This document shows, one piece after another, positions 23,396-34,240 of a DNA stretch of 64,000 nucleotides (its first letter is position 1; every line of letters starts with the position of its first letter). The stretch is from contig JARFJB010002136.1 in assembly GCA_036346205.1 (NCBI GenBank), positions 513,001 to 577,000 on the forward strand, read 5' to 3'. This DNA comes from Vesta saturnalis. Lineage: Eukaryota; Arthropoda; Insecta; Coleoptera; Lampyridae. The notes beneath the pieces were generated by a model, which saw only the letters and a list, made by a program, of their open reading frames with translations, did no database searches and had not been told where the DNA came from. The translations under genes and the position numbers were made by a program.

Positions 23396-25014
23396 ATTTA
23401 TGGTTTTATTCGTCTATGTTTACATGTTCAACTTATTTTTAGGCGTAGAGAATTATTTTATTGTTTAATTATTAATTAAGTTTTCCTATCAGTTAAAGAA
23501 TTTATTTGCCCTTCGTATTTTCTTATTTGCTCTGGATTTTGTTTTATTTGTTCTTCTGTATGTCAATATTTGCAAATAAAGCATCAATATCTCAAGAAGG
23601 GTCCGTCTTATGGCTGTAACACCTATTATCAATTAGTATCTACTTTTCACGGGGAGTCGAAATGTGAAAAAATATACAGGGTGTTGCACAGATTTACAAA
23701 GTCGTGGTGACAACGCTCGCATCGTGATTCCAAAGTTAACTCTATCTTGGTAGTAAAGTGACCATATCTGCAGAACGGTTAGTGATAACCGATACAAATT
23801 TCTATACTTTTATTCTAAATGTAACAGTGAATTCAAAAATGCAAAAATATACAGGGTGTTCCATTTAAAAAAACAGGTTTGGGTAGGCATATTTTTGTCA
23901 ATCACTTTGTATATATCTAAATATTTTTAGAACGTAGGTCCAATGATCGTGTATTACCACACCAAAATTGGTTTTGATATCTCTAATAGTTACGGAGCAA
24001 TCCTCCGTCCACGCACCCTGTATAATACTATATAATAAATATTTATATTATGTGTATGTATAACATGAGGTATTTATATGGTTATAACATGTTTATGTTG
24101 GGGATCCCAAATATTTATATTATGTGTATATGTAACATGTGGTATTATATGATTATAACATGTTTATATTGGGGGCCCCATTTGCGAATCCACTCGGGGC
24201 CCCAGAGGTCCTAAATCCGGCCGTGCGCCGAAGTAGATACAACCTAACATTACAAATAGATTCTTATTACACCTAATATTGAACGAATGAGCATTTACCA
24301 CAAGTTGGCTGAGACTAGCAATACGAAATACATATTGGTAAGAAATATTTCCACGTTAATAGGGACTGGGTCATTAACGACCCGCTGGCCATAAATGGGT
24401 TAATACACAGTTTAAGAGTATGAGTGGAAAGTTGCCTAATCCTTTGAATCCATATATTCTAAAAATTTACATTTTTTTGTATTCCAAATAAGCTTCAGAG
24501 TGGCATACTTCGTTCATCATACAGAAGGTAGTGGGTTCGAAGATTCAGTTCCCTTTCTCGTTTGCACCGAGCTCGTACTTTTTCACATACTGCTGTAATT
24601 CCTACTGTTGTCTTCTGTATGTTTCCCCCGTACACATATTACAGTATGATCACTGTTTATTTGCACATTGAAAGAAATGTTGGGGGAGTAGGTTTGTTAC
24701 TTCTGATGTTCCTTACCATCATTTATTAGTTACCGCAAATATACTAAATGGCTTGAGCATGGTATGAACTCGATTGTGGGCATTGCGGTTGAAATAGAAG
24801 GGAAGGTTCCCTTGGGGTTTGCATTTTTTTGGACTGGATAGTTTTTCAATCAATTTGCTTGTTACGACTTACGAGTAACACGTAAATCAAGTTCTAAAAC
24901 TAGAGTAAGTATAAGTTTATTAATTTTTTTGGTACATTGAAGGGATTAGAAGCAAACTATGTCAAAATGAGACGAGATGATTTTTATGTTTGGGTAAAAA
25001 TATTTGTTATACAG

Positions 25015-25250
25015 TTGAACGAATGGCGAAATTCGTTCCAAAATAAACAATATACTTTTTAATTCAAAAGACAAAACAAACATTTTGAAATCTAGTGTTT
25101 ATAAATTAAATTGTTCAATTTGTAATTCGATACGCATAGGTCCAAAAGAAACTTTTTGTTTATGAGGATCAAATTCAAAATTGAAAATTTGATATTTTAG
25201 AACGTTTTGACATTTATAAACATAAACACTTGGATTAATATTCAGTTTTA
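25015..25250 (+). pseudogene. Penelope-like GIY-YIG remnant, unit 2
   Basis: This is a second copy of the unit 1 segment, with LNCSICN followed by a damaged IGQT motif, then the KHKH-type segment near 25220. It is closely similar to 19001-19217 and supports the tandem arrangement. Confidence 0.55.
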
Positions 25251-25538
25251 CGGTATGAGATACATTTTGTATAATTTGTCTGATTGTGAAAAGTTAATCC
25301 TATGAATCCATATATTCTAAAAATTTACATTTTTTTGTATTCCATATAAGCTTCATAGTGGCATATTTCGTTCATCATACAGGTTTTCTCGTTTGCACCG
25401 AGCTAGTACTTTTTCACACACTAGCATAATTCTTATTGCTATCTTCTGTATGTTTTCCTCATACACAGATTGCAGCACGATCACTGTTTATTTGCACATT
25501 TAAGGAAGTGGTGGGGCCGAGGGTGGGGTAGTGGTTTG

Positions 25539-27636
25539 ACCGGTGTTAAGTTAGCAGCCAATTTTCAGTCGGTAAACCAAAAAAAATTTTAAGCCCAGCC
25601 AGAAAACTCCCACCCACTTTAAACTTATAAAACATATTACAAACCATGCAACAATCGTCCTCAATTTATCACATTCATTTGCAAAGGGGGTAAAAGGTGA
25701 AAACTCACCCCCAAATATAAAAAAAATTCGTAACTTCTGTCAGAAATATTCTGCCAACTTTAAACTTATAGAATACATTATAAACCACCCAACAATCATC
25801 CCGAATTTATCCCATTCATTTGTAAAGGGGATAATAGGTAAAAACATATCCAATTATAAAAAAAATTCATAATTTCAGTCAGAAAAATTCTGCCAACTTT
25901 AAACTTATAAAATATATTATAATTATAAATCACGAAACAATCATCCTGAATTTATCCCATTCATTTGCAAAGGGGATAATAGGTAAAAACTCACCCCCCC
26001 CCCAAATATAAAAAAAATCATAATTCCCGTCACAAAAATCCTGCCAACTTTAAACTTGTAAAATGTATTACAAAGCATGCAACAATCATCCTGAATTTAT
26101 CCCATTCATTTGCAAAGCGGATTATAGGGAGAAACTCACCCCCAAATATAAAAAAATTCATAATTTCAGTCAGAAAAATTCTGACAACCTTAAACTTATA
26201 AAATATATTATAATTATAAATCACGAAACAATCATCCTGAATTTATCCCATTCATTTGCAATGGGGATAATACGTAAAAACTCATCCCCAAATATAAAAA
26301 AAAATCATAATTCCCATCACAAAAATCCTGCCAACTTTAAGCTTGTAAAATATATTACAAAGCACGCAACAATCATCCTCAACTTGTCCCATTCATTTGG
26401 AAAGGGGATTATAGGTAAAAACTCACCCCCAAATATAAAAAAATTCATAATTTCAGTCAGAAAAATTCTGACAATTTAAACTTGTAAAATATATTATAAA
26501 TCACGCAACAATCATCCCGAATTTATCCCATTAATTTGCAATCGGGATAATAGGTAAAATCTCGTCCCCAAAATATAAAAAAATTCATAATTCCTGGCAG
26601 AAAAATCCTGCCAACTTTAAACTTGTAAAATATATTATAATCATAAATCACGAAACAATCATCCTGAATTTATCCCGTTGATTTGCAAAGGGGATAATAC
26701 GTATAAACTCACCCTCAAATATAAAAAAATCATAATTTCAGTCAGAAAAATTCTGCCAACTTTAAACTCATAAAATATATTAATAAACCACGCAACAATC
26801 ATCTTGAATTCATGCCATTCATTTGCAAAGGGGATAATAGGTAAAATGTCACCCCCAAATATAAAAAATATATAATTCCTCTCAGAAAAATGCTGCCAAC
26901 TTTAAACTTGTAAAATATATTATAAATCCCGAAACAACCATCCTGAATTTATCCCATTTATTTGCAAAGGGGATAATAGGTAATACAAATATAAAAATCA
27001 TAATTCCCGTCACAAATATCCTATAAACACAACAACCATCCTGAATTTATCCTATTCATTTGCAAAGGGGATTATAGGTAAAAACTCACCCCCAAAAAAA
27101 AGTTGGCAGGATTTTTCTGACGAGAATTATGAATTTTTCTATGTATTTGGGGATGAGATTTTACCTGTTATCCTCTTTGCAAATGAATGCGATAAATGCA
27201 GGATGATTGTTGTGTGGTTTATAATATATTTTATAAGTATAAAGTTGGCAGGATTTTTCTGACGGGAATTATGATTTTTTTTATATTTGGGGGTAAGTTT
27301 TTACCTATTATCCCCTTTGCAAATGAATGGGATAAATTCAGGATGATTGTTGCGTGGGGTGTTACAATATATTCTATAAGTTGGCAGAATATTTCTGATA
27401 GAAGTTATGAATTTTTTTTATATTTGGGGTGAGTTTTCACCTTTTACCCACTTTGTAAATTAATGTGATAAATTGAGGATGATTGTTGCGTGGCTTGTAA
27501 TATGTTTTATAAGTTTAAAGTGGGTCGGATTTTTATGGCTGGGCTTTAAATTTTTTTTGGTTTACCGACGCCACTGATGTTTTGGCTGCTGGAATGAAAG
27601 TGGCTGCTGAAAATTGGCTGCTAACTTAACACCGGT
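25539..27636. mobile_element. Foldback element FB-1 built of 140-bp tandem repeats
   Basis: The ends are ACCGGTGTTAAGTTAGCAGC and its inverse (27617-27636). The flanks AGTGGTTTG (25530-25538) and AATGGTTTG (27637-27645) form a 9-bp target duplication with one mismatch. The uninterrupted sequence in tandem unit 2 confirms the empty site. Inside are about eleven tandem units of 139-147 bp, marked by CCCATTCATTTGCAAAGGGG, in one orientation (about 25660-27090) and about three in the opposite orientation (27105-27540). No transposase is present. The architecture matches Foldback-type elements of flies, which also duplicate 9 bp, but the sequence is not one I recognise. Confidence 0.8.
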
Positions 27637-27789
27637 AATGGTTTGTTATTGCTTATATTCTTTGCCGTTGCATTTATAAGTTATCGCAAATATACTAGAT
27701 GCTTTGAGCATGGTATGATTTCGATTGTGGTCACTGTGGTCGAAATAGGAGAGTTTCCTTTGAGGTTTGCATTTTTTTGGACAAATTTG

Positions 27790-29566
27790 CCAACTTTGCC
27801 CACAAAATTAAAAAATGTAATGTTATATAACGATTCCACTTTTTAAGTGATTATTTAAGCCAATAAAATGTGGGTAAAACATAATTCTCCCCATTGAGTT
27901 TAGTACATATGTAGGAGTGGAAATGTGCAATTTTAGCTCTACTTGGCCCTCACAACTGAAAAATATAATTTTACATAACAATTCGACACTGCTTAAATGA
28001 TTATTTAAGCCAATACAATTTGGGTACATATGTCTCACTTTTTCAGAAAAGAATTTCTCGCTATTGAGTTTGGCACACGTAGGAGTGGAAATGGCAATTT
28101 TGTCCCTACTTGGCCCTTGTAACTAAAAAATATAATTTTACCTATCGTTAGATATGTAACTGATTAAATGAGTGTTTAAGCCAATAAAATTTGGGTACAT
28201 ACTTATCTCTTGCTTTTTCAGAAAAAAATTTCAAACTTAGGCGAATTTGTTTGAGTATAAAGTTAGCCTCCCATTTTTTAATTTTTAATATTTTTTTAGT
28301 TGTTCCAGGTTGTTCTATGTTTGTTCTATATTCTTCCAGAGTTATAAGGCTAAAACCCAAAAAAACAAGAGAAAGCGGTTTTTTATAACGGCCCCCCCCA
28401 TTTTTTGAAAAATGCAATTTTTTTGGTTGTTCTGGATTGTTCTAGTTGTTCTAAACATTGTTCCAAAGTACGAATTCTTCGAAAGATGTATTTACAAAGA
28501 TATAACAAAAAATGTTTTTAGTGGCCCCCCCATTTTTCGAAAATCTTTTCAAGGTTGTTCTAGGTCGTTCTAGTTGTTACAAAGTATTAGTTTAATTGGT
28601 CAAACAATTTAAGAGATATTTAGAAAAAAGTTTTTAGCTACTTTTTCATAAACAAAATAACTTACAGCATTGTCGATTTAGATCATGTTTATAACAGTGT
28701 AGAACAATTCAGAACAAAATTTATAAGACCGTAACAACGATATAAGACCCATTTATAAACATGATCTAAATCGATAATGCTGTAAGTTATTTTGTTTATG
28801 AAAAAGTAGTTAAAAACCTTTTTTTCTAAATATCTCTTAAATTGTTTAACCAATTAAACTAATACTTTGGAACAATGTTCAGAAAAACCTAGAACCAACC
28901 TTGAAAAGTTTGATTTTGGAAAAATAGGGGACCACTAAAAAAACATTTTTTTGTTATATCTTTGTAAATACATTTTTCGGAGAATTCGTACTTTGGAATA
29001 ATGTTTAGAACAACTAGAACTATCCAGAACAACCAAAAAAATTGAATTTTTCAAAAAATGGGGGGCCACAAAAAACATTTTTTGTTATATCTTTGTAAAT
29101 ACGTACATCTTTCGGAGAATTCGTACTTTGGAACAATGTTTAGAACAACTTGAACAATTCAGACTAAAAAAATAGAATTTTTCAAAAACCGTTTTCTTGC
29201 GTTTTAGCCTTATAACTCTGGAACAATATAGAACAAACATAGAACAACCTGGAACAACTAAAAAAATATTAAAAATTAAAAAATGGGGGGCTAACTTTAT
29301 ACACACCGAATTTGTCACTATTAAGTGTAGTACACGTAGGAGTGGAAGTGTGTAATTTTGACTAACTTCGTCATCAAAATTAAAAAACGTAATGTTACCT
29401 AACTATTCCACGCTTATTAAGTGATTATTTAAGCCAATAAAATTTGAGTACATGTTTTTAATTGTTGCATAAAAAAATTTCAAGCGTATATAAAGCATTC
29501 ATTGTATGTGTAGGAGTGGAAAGGTATAATGTTGGGCAACTTGGCCTTCAAAACTAACAAAATCTA
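27790..29566. repeat. Tandem array of about 170-bp units
   Basis: Units carry GATTATTTAAGCCAATAAAATTTG, CGCTATTGAGTGTAGTACACGTAGGAGTGGAAATG and CAACTTGGCCTTCAAAACTAA type landmarks, here described by parts. They recur at about 27859, 28009, 28179 and 29434 and are homologous to the arrays at 40370-42230. The array is interrupted by the palindrome at 28251-29306. It starts where Penelope unit 3 breaks off and ends directly at the FB-2 terminus (29567), so it looks like one arm of a truncated foldback element. Confidence 0.7.
28251..29306. mobile_element. Near-perfect palindromic foldback element, FB-pal
   Basis: Two arms of about 480-560 bp face each other around about 28725. They share GTTGTTCTAGTTGTTCTAAAC-like runs, CTTTGTAAATACAT and GATCATGTTTATAA with inverse copies. 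The ends are TTGAGTATAAAGTTAGCC and GGCTAACTTTATACACAC. The exact 9-bp duplication CGAATTTGT flanks it (28242-28250 and 29307-29315). The empty site is confirmed by array units elsewhere reading CTTAGACAAATTTCTCGCTATTG. Nothing codes. The terminal motif resembles FB-1 and FB-2. Confidence 0.8.
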
Positions 29567-30299
29567 ACCGGTGTGAAGCTAGCAATAACATTCCAGCAAT
29601 AGCTTTTGCATATTTATTGTGAAGTTAGCAATAAATATGCAAAATGCATTTAGTCTTTAATATTAAGAAATTTTACTACTTACGTCAATTCTACATGAAA
29701 TAAACAGAAAATAAGAGCAATTAAAAAAGGGCATTAAACTTTCCAATCTCGTGTGTTTTGTAACGGGGGTGACTAAAATGGTTAATTTGGGGTGTTTAGC
29801 CATCGATCGAACATTTACATGGAATACATAGTAAAAAAAGCAATAAAAAAAGGGCACATATTTTCCGTTTGTTCTAAAAGTGACTAACATGTCTAATTTC
29901 TGGTGTTTAACCATCGTTATTGTTCAGAACTTTTATCATGGCCTATTCTATGTGAAATACTGTAACTAATCCGAATAACCCAGTAATCCGGACAAAATTT
30001 AAATACTAGTTGTTTACATTACATACTCTATAATCCGGATTTGACTTCTTAATAGTTTTATAAATTTTAGTATTTTCCTTTAGCTGTGTGAAGGTGGCCC
30101 CACAAGTTGCATATTTCGTAATTAATTAATGGCATTCGATTGACCACTTATTGACCACAAATGACCACAAACTTTCATTGGCCACCCTCTGTTAAAAAGT
30201 TATTGCAAAAATAGGATTGGGGGGAGGGGCCAATTTCACACTTCCGCCCCGAAATCTAAAATGGCCAATAAAAGAAAAAAAAAACTAAAACATACTTTT

Positions 30300-30660
30300 A
30301 TATTCATTATAAGGCATGGTCAATCCTCGAATATGCTTTTTGAGGATTGACCACCCTTTGTTTAATAATGTACTATTTCGAATTTTGAGACATGGTCAAT
30401 TATCGAATATGCATTCTGAGAAAGAATCAATCCTGGAATATGCTTTTTGAGGATTGACCATCTTTTATTTCCCATGACTAATCATCCGGAAGAACAAGTG
30501 GTTCATTTTGATTAATAATGTATTATTTCCAATTTTAAGATATGGTCATTACTCGAATATGGTTTTTTGAGACATGGTTAATCTTCGAATATGCATTTTG
30601 GGACATGACCATTCTTCGAATATGCTTTTTGAAGATTCACCATCTTTTATTTCCTATGTG
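30300..30660. repeat. Tandem hairpin modules
   Basis: The hairpin GGTCAATCCTC, spacer GAATATGCTTTTT, GAGGATTGACC occurs near 30318. Diverged versions follow at about 30390-30460, 30545-30580 and 30600-30645, separated by CTTTTATTTCC or TAATAATGTA. An inverted stretch with GGTGGTCAATCCTC lies at 31018. This is a short palindromic repeat cluster with no coding content. Confidence 0.6.
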
Positions 30661-31035
30661 TAGCCATCCAGAAAAATAAAAATTGCATTTTGTTAAATAC
30701 TAGCGGCTCTTACCCAACTAAAAGTATGATTTCTTTATTAAAGCTGTAACTAAATCTATCAAATTAAGCACGCCCTCTCGCAATAAAATCGATAAACAAG
30801 ATAAAATAACAAATCCAATTCCTTGGTGAGGCTCTTGACTGCGATAGAATTAAAAGGCTGCGACGAGCTGCAGACAAAAAGTGGGAATATTCAAAGAAAT
30901 AAAATGATAATACATTACAACAGAACCTCCGCTATAGCAAAAAAAAACATGAAATAGTACATTGTTAAACAAAATACACTAATTGTTCTTCTGGATGATT
31001 ATTCATAGGAAATGAAGGGTGGTCAATCCTCAATG

Positions 31036-31038
<3 letters not shown>

Positions 31039-31114
<76 letters not shown>
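31039..31114. repeat. (AT)38 microsatellite
   Basis: This is an uninterrupted run of 38 AT repeats. It lies directly next to the transposase relic at 31115-32477 and may mark where that gene was truncated. Confidence 0.98.
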
Positions 31115-31118
<4 letters not shown>

Positions 31119-32477
31119 AGGATGGTCAAACAAATCCAATTCTTGGTCAAACGATGATCAATCAGATAGAGTAATAAAAATTGGCGGTGCAAGCTTCTTT
31201 CTTCTACAAAACTGTCAAAAATAGCCATTAACTTTTTCCATGTCGAGATTAAAATGCACCTTTTTGTTGCATTTACGTCAAGTGTTATAGAACTTGGTTT
31301 TAGCAACTGTAGAAAATCTTCAGCCATCCTTTTAATGTAGATATCTGAAACTTTTTTGCTAATCACTGGATCAATTTCTTCTTTATGCTCTTCACATATT
31401 AATAACAATTTCGGCCATTCATTTACATAGATCTCAAGACAATCTGAAAGTGTATTCCATGGAACATCTTGAGGTAAGACCGATTTTTTGCCCCCTTTTT
31501 CTTTATACCAAGCATTTGGCAAATGGGTATTTCTGAAGTATTTCACAATTTGTACTATATGTTCTTTTACCTGCGATGCTTCTAAATCTTTGGAGAGCAA
31601 ACTAAGCAAGTGCACCGAAGAACCATATGTAATTATAGGATAACTGAACGACTCGGAAATTTTTTCTTCATACTGACTATGTTGGCCGCCTTAGTCTGTT
31701 ACAATACTGGTAACTTTACAGTTATATTCATTTTTACACTTATCTATTGTGTCAATAGCCATCTCAGTAAGATAGTCAGATCTATGCGGATGACCGGATG
31801 TATCTACGCTTTCTAAGAGAACACTGTTACCATCCTCTGCTATCAAAACGACACATTATCAGCTCATTATGTATATTGGACCATCCATCTAAAGACATGC
31901 AAACAGGCTCTCTAGGAAACTTCTTAAAACATTTATATTTTTCTTCCTCGAATATTTCATTCAGGAGCGTTGACGATAACTGAAATCTAGATGGAGGAAC
32001 ATAACCGGGTCTTAGCATTTCTATGGCTTTTCGAATTTCTTTATTTTCTATCGCTCTAAAATTGGAATTTGTTGCGTAAACGGCTTTGGATATTTGTCTG
32101 TCCAATTGTTTCTTCTTACCTTGTCCAGTTCGCACAACAAAAGAACCCAAATGACCGCTAGTTCCACTACTTTCACTTTCACCTGCACTTCCTATTTCAC
32201 AGTTCTCGCTTCTCTGTTTCTTTTCCAACTGGATAATTTCATTCTGGCTAGTTCCAGGCTGTGACTGACTGACAATCACCATGAAGAGTTTCAGCATCAA
32301 TGATATCACTAGTTTTACTTTCGCAGATTTCCCAGAGAGACTTTTTAATCTGTCTACTAGACCCTGCAATTCTTTACCACACTTTTTACACACTGCTCTG
32401 CCACCTAGTTTTCCAACCACTTTCTTTTTTACAAAATGCTGCCAAATACTAAATTCCTTTCTGCCCCGGCTTTTCAT
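31115..32477 (-). pseudogene. BED-finger hAT transposase, truncated
   Basis: It begins MKSRGRKEFSIWQHF at 32477 with a BED-type zinc finger (VCKKCGKEL) that lacks the usual His pair. A linker follows, then RPGYVPPSRFQLSSTLLNEI (about 31990) and CMSLDGWSNIHNE (about 31890), where the catalytic Asp of this hAT group lies. After a frameshift near 31830 it resumes at 31615 with MHLLSLLSKDLEASQVKEHI, a typical mid-domain segment, and continues until the AT repeat. The C-terminal dimerisation domain is missing. Only this fragment remains and no hAT ends were identified for it. Confidence 0.7.
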
Positions 32478-33299
32478 GACTCCAAATGTTTTGCTAGATT
32501 ACCCACAGAACCAAAAATATTACTAATAACTAGAATAAGTGCGTGTAGTTTCAACAATTCCCCAAACTCGCAAAACTGCGTGAGCAAAATTTTCACGTTA
32601 ATACTTGTCCGGTTTTGCTTCCTATCTGTACTATTCCTGTCTGCTAGGGTTGCAAACTTTACTAAATAGATTTTATTAAATGAGTAGAAATTTATATTAA
32701 ACATTTTACCCGCGTTTCAAAGCCCATAAAATAAAAATTTGTGAGATTCTTAAATATCTGCTAATAAGACTAGGAGAAGCATAAAATCCACAAGAATCGT
32801 GAGGTATAAATGTATTTATTTACGTAAATGATAGTTTTTATTACTAGTGAAACTATCCTAAACTACTAAATGCTTCAAAATAAAAACACATTTTTATTGT
32901 TGTATATTCAATAGAAATAAGATTTATGACCCCACATGCAGTATACAGTAAATAAAAAAGATGATCTAAATTTGTAAGGTGGTTATAAAAAAAGATTTCT
33001 GCTAAATTAAATGTAATATAACTATTTGAATCATCACAATTTCAAGAGTAAAGAATAGAGATTATTTTAATTTAATAATTTATGTTCTGAAAAAAAATGG
33101 ATCAGCACAATGAATGACTGCTGTTTGTTTACTTTATCTTGTTGTAGTTCTAGTAGTTTTATAGTGGGTTTAATACTCCCATTGTATGGCTTGAAAATTG
33201 CTGACATTAAAATGTTTTGACGGTTAAACGCGAACTTATAACGTTTTACCTATGCAAGGACGTTTAAACGTGTAACTGTAAACATTTAATCTTTAATCG

Positions 33300-33785
33300 C
33301 TGCAACCCTACTGCCTGCAAATATTTGTTTGCTTAACAAAACATAAACAGTTAGAATTATTTGAAAATAATATATGAATAAAAACTAGTCAAATTAAAAA
33401 AAAATCAAAGAAATCGTGATTTAAAAAAAAAACTCATGCCCAACTTGTTTTATTTTGGACATACCCGTTTTTAAATCTTATTTCAGTTGCTAATTTAGAC
33501 ATACAGGTTTTTTAATTTAAAAAGACACGAATTAAACTAGTGTTTTTTATAAGAAAACATTATTTTGTATTAAAAATAAAATTTATTTCTAATTCAGAAT
33601 AACAATAATAGTAAGGAAATGCACCTTTCAGTTGTCAAAATGAGGCAACGAATTATAAAAATTGTGATGTTTAATCGTCGCAACCCTACTGCTTGCAAAT
33701 GTTTGTTTGCTTAACACAACAAAACATAAAGAGTTAGAATTATTTGAAAATAGTATATTAATAAAAACTAATCAAATTACTCAAA
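33300..33785. repeat. Direct duplication about 380 bp apart
   Basis: GCAACCCTACTGCCTGCAAA (33300) and GCAACCCTACTGCTTGCAAA (33679) start two copies of about 110 bp. Each continues through TTGCTTAACA, ATAAA.AGTTAGAATTATTTG and ATAAAAACTA. The first copy has an extra poly-A tract. No function is recognised. Confidence 0.65.
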
Positions 33786-34240
33786 TTTAAAAAAAAATCT
33801 TGAATTTAAAAAAAAATCACTCTTTTTTTTAATTATAATTTTTATCAACTCTGCTTGGTTTTCATTTATCCGGATTTACGGAGATCTACTGTATAGAGTA
33901 CATAAAAGCAATAAAAAGGGCACTTATTTTACGTTTGTTCCTACGAAAATGTTTATTTTCCCAATGCTTCTTGTATGCTCGCGGGGGGTAGGGTGGGGTG
34001 ACTAAAATCCTTAATTTCGACTGTTTAGTCGCCAATATTGTTCCTATCTTCGTATCCACGTGAGTAAACGGGATGACTAAGGTGCTTAAATTCAGTTCAT
34101 TTACTCTGTATTTCACGTAGAATACATAATAATAAAAAGTCTGAATAATATCGTCGGCTAAACACGCCAAATTAAGCATTATTCACCCCCGTTTACCCAT
34201 GTGCATACATAAAATTTTTTTTTAGAACAACGGAAAAATA

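Larger units (their letters stand above)
21052..24020 (+). mobile_element. mariner-like element with long inverted ends
   Basis: The ends read CAGGGTG at 21052 and CACCCTG ending 24020, flanked by TA (21050-21051 and 24021-24022). The inverted similarity extends inward for about 440-550 bp (21052 to about 21600 against about 23580 to 24020). Landmarks are GAGATATCAAAACCAATTTT and AAGACGGACCCTTCTTGAGA on the left and their reverse complements on the right. The inside contains two copies of the transposase 5' end. Long inverted ends are uncommon for mariner elements. Confidence 0.85.
20938..24225. mobile_element. hAT-type non-autonomous element
   Basis: The left end reads CAAGGCCGAATGTACC (20938) and the right end GGTCCTAAATCCGGCCGTG (ending 24225). 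These are imperfect inverted copies of the same terminal type as the hAT at 5466-11815. The flanks are CGCCGAAC (20930-20937) and CGCCGAAG (24226-24233), an 8-bp duplication with one mismatch. Apart from the mariner inserted at 21052 it has only about 315 bp of its own, with a direct repeat of TATTTATATTATGTGTATATG near 24040 and 24110 and GC-rich ends. It has no coding capacity and probably relied on a related autonomous hAT. Confidence 0.7.
19222..24399 (-). mobile_element. piggyBac element, carrier of two nested insertions
   Basis: The ends read CCCATTTATG (19222) and CATAAATGGG (ending 24399), flanked by TTAA at 19218-19221 and 24400-24403, the piggyBac target. Joined across the element, the flanks restore the Penelope unit (ACACGTGGATTAATACACAG against ACACTTGGATTAATATTCAG in unit 2). 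A palindrome close to GGGTCGTTAATGACCC occurs near the left end (19353), just upstream of the transposase (20881) and near the right end (24368). The transposase is on the minus strand. A hAT-type element (20938-24225) interrupts the 5' leader. Confidence 0.85.
18250..27789 (+). repeat. Tandem Penelope-like units, three copies
   Basis: Three head-to-tail units share the same landmarks. One is GTTCATCAT.CAGAAGGTAGT (18330, 24512, shortened at 25370), then CGTTTGCACCGAGCTCGTAC-type sequence, ACCGCAAATATACTAAATG (18530, 24733, 27675) and GAACGAATGGCGAAATTCG (19001, 25017). After that come a GIY-YIG endonuclease remnant and CCATATATTCTAAAAATTTA (24450, 25306). Unit 1 runs from 18250 to the TTAA at 19218 and resumes at 24404; unit 2 runs 24450-25305; unit 3 from 25306 to about 27789, split by a foldback element. 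Tandem, partly overlapping copies are typical of Penelope-like retroelements. Part of each unit has a GGTTCGAA-type box that could instead come from a SINE. Confidence 0.6.
29960..33891. mobile_element. Putative TA-flanked insertion with pogo-like ends
   Basis: TA at 29958-29959 and 33892-33893 bracket this block, and joining the flanks restores the FB-2 arm unit. The left end reads CTGTAACTAATCCGAATAAC and the right end, inverted, CAGTAGATCTCCGTAAATCC. The similarity is only partial but is of the pogo/Tigger type (CAGTA with TCCG runs). No pogo transposase is seen. The interior holds a BED-type hAT relic and simple repeats, so further nesting is likely. Confidence 0.35.

Noticed and set aside
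24690..24790. Hammerhead ribozyme in the Penelope-like units (CTGATG near 24698 and GAAA downstream)
   Set aside because: The core CTGATGA is not met and is not kept in unit 1, and helices could not be paired.
26063..26479. 138-codon open frame on the plus strand
   Set aside because: It lies wholly inside the 140-bp tandem repeats of FB-1; the frame and its internal repetition follow from the repeat.
25660..27540. Regularly spaced repeats considered as a CRISPR array
   Set aside because: The units are contiguous 140-bp tandem repeats in a eukaryotic foldback element, with no short repeat and spacer alternation.
31012..31224. 70-codon frame with Ile-Tyr runs
   Set aside because: It is produced by the (AT)38 repeat.
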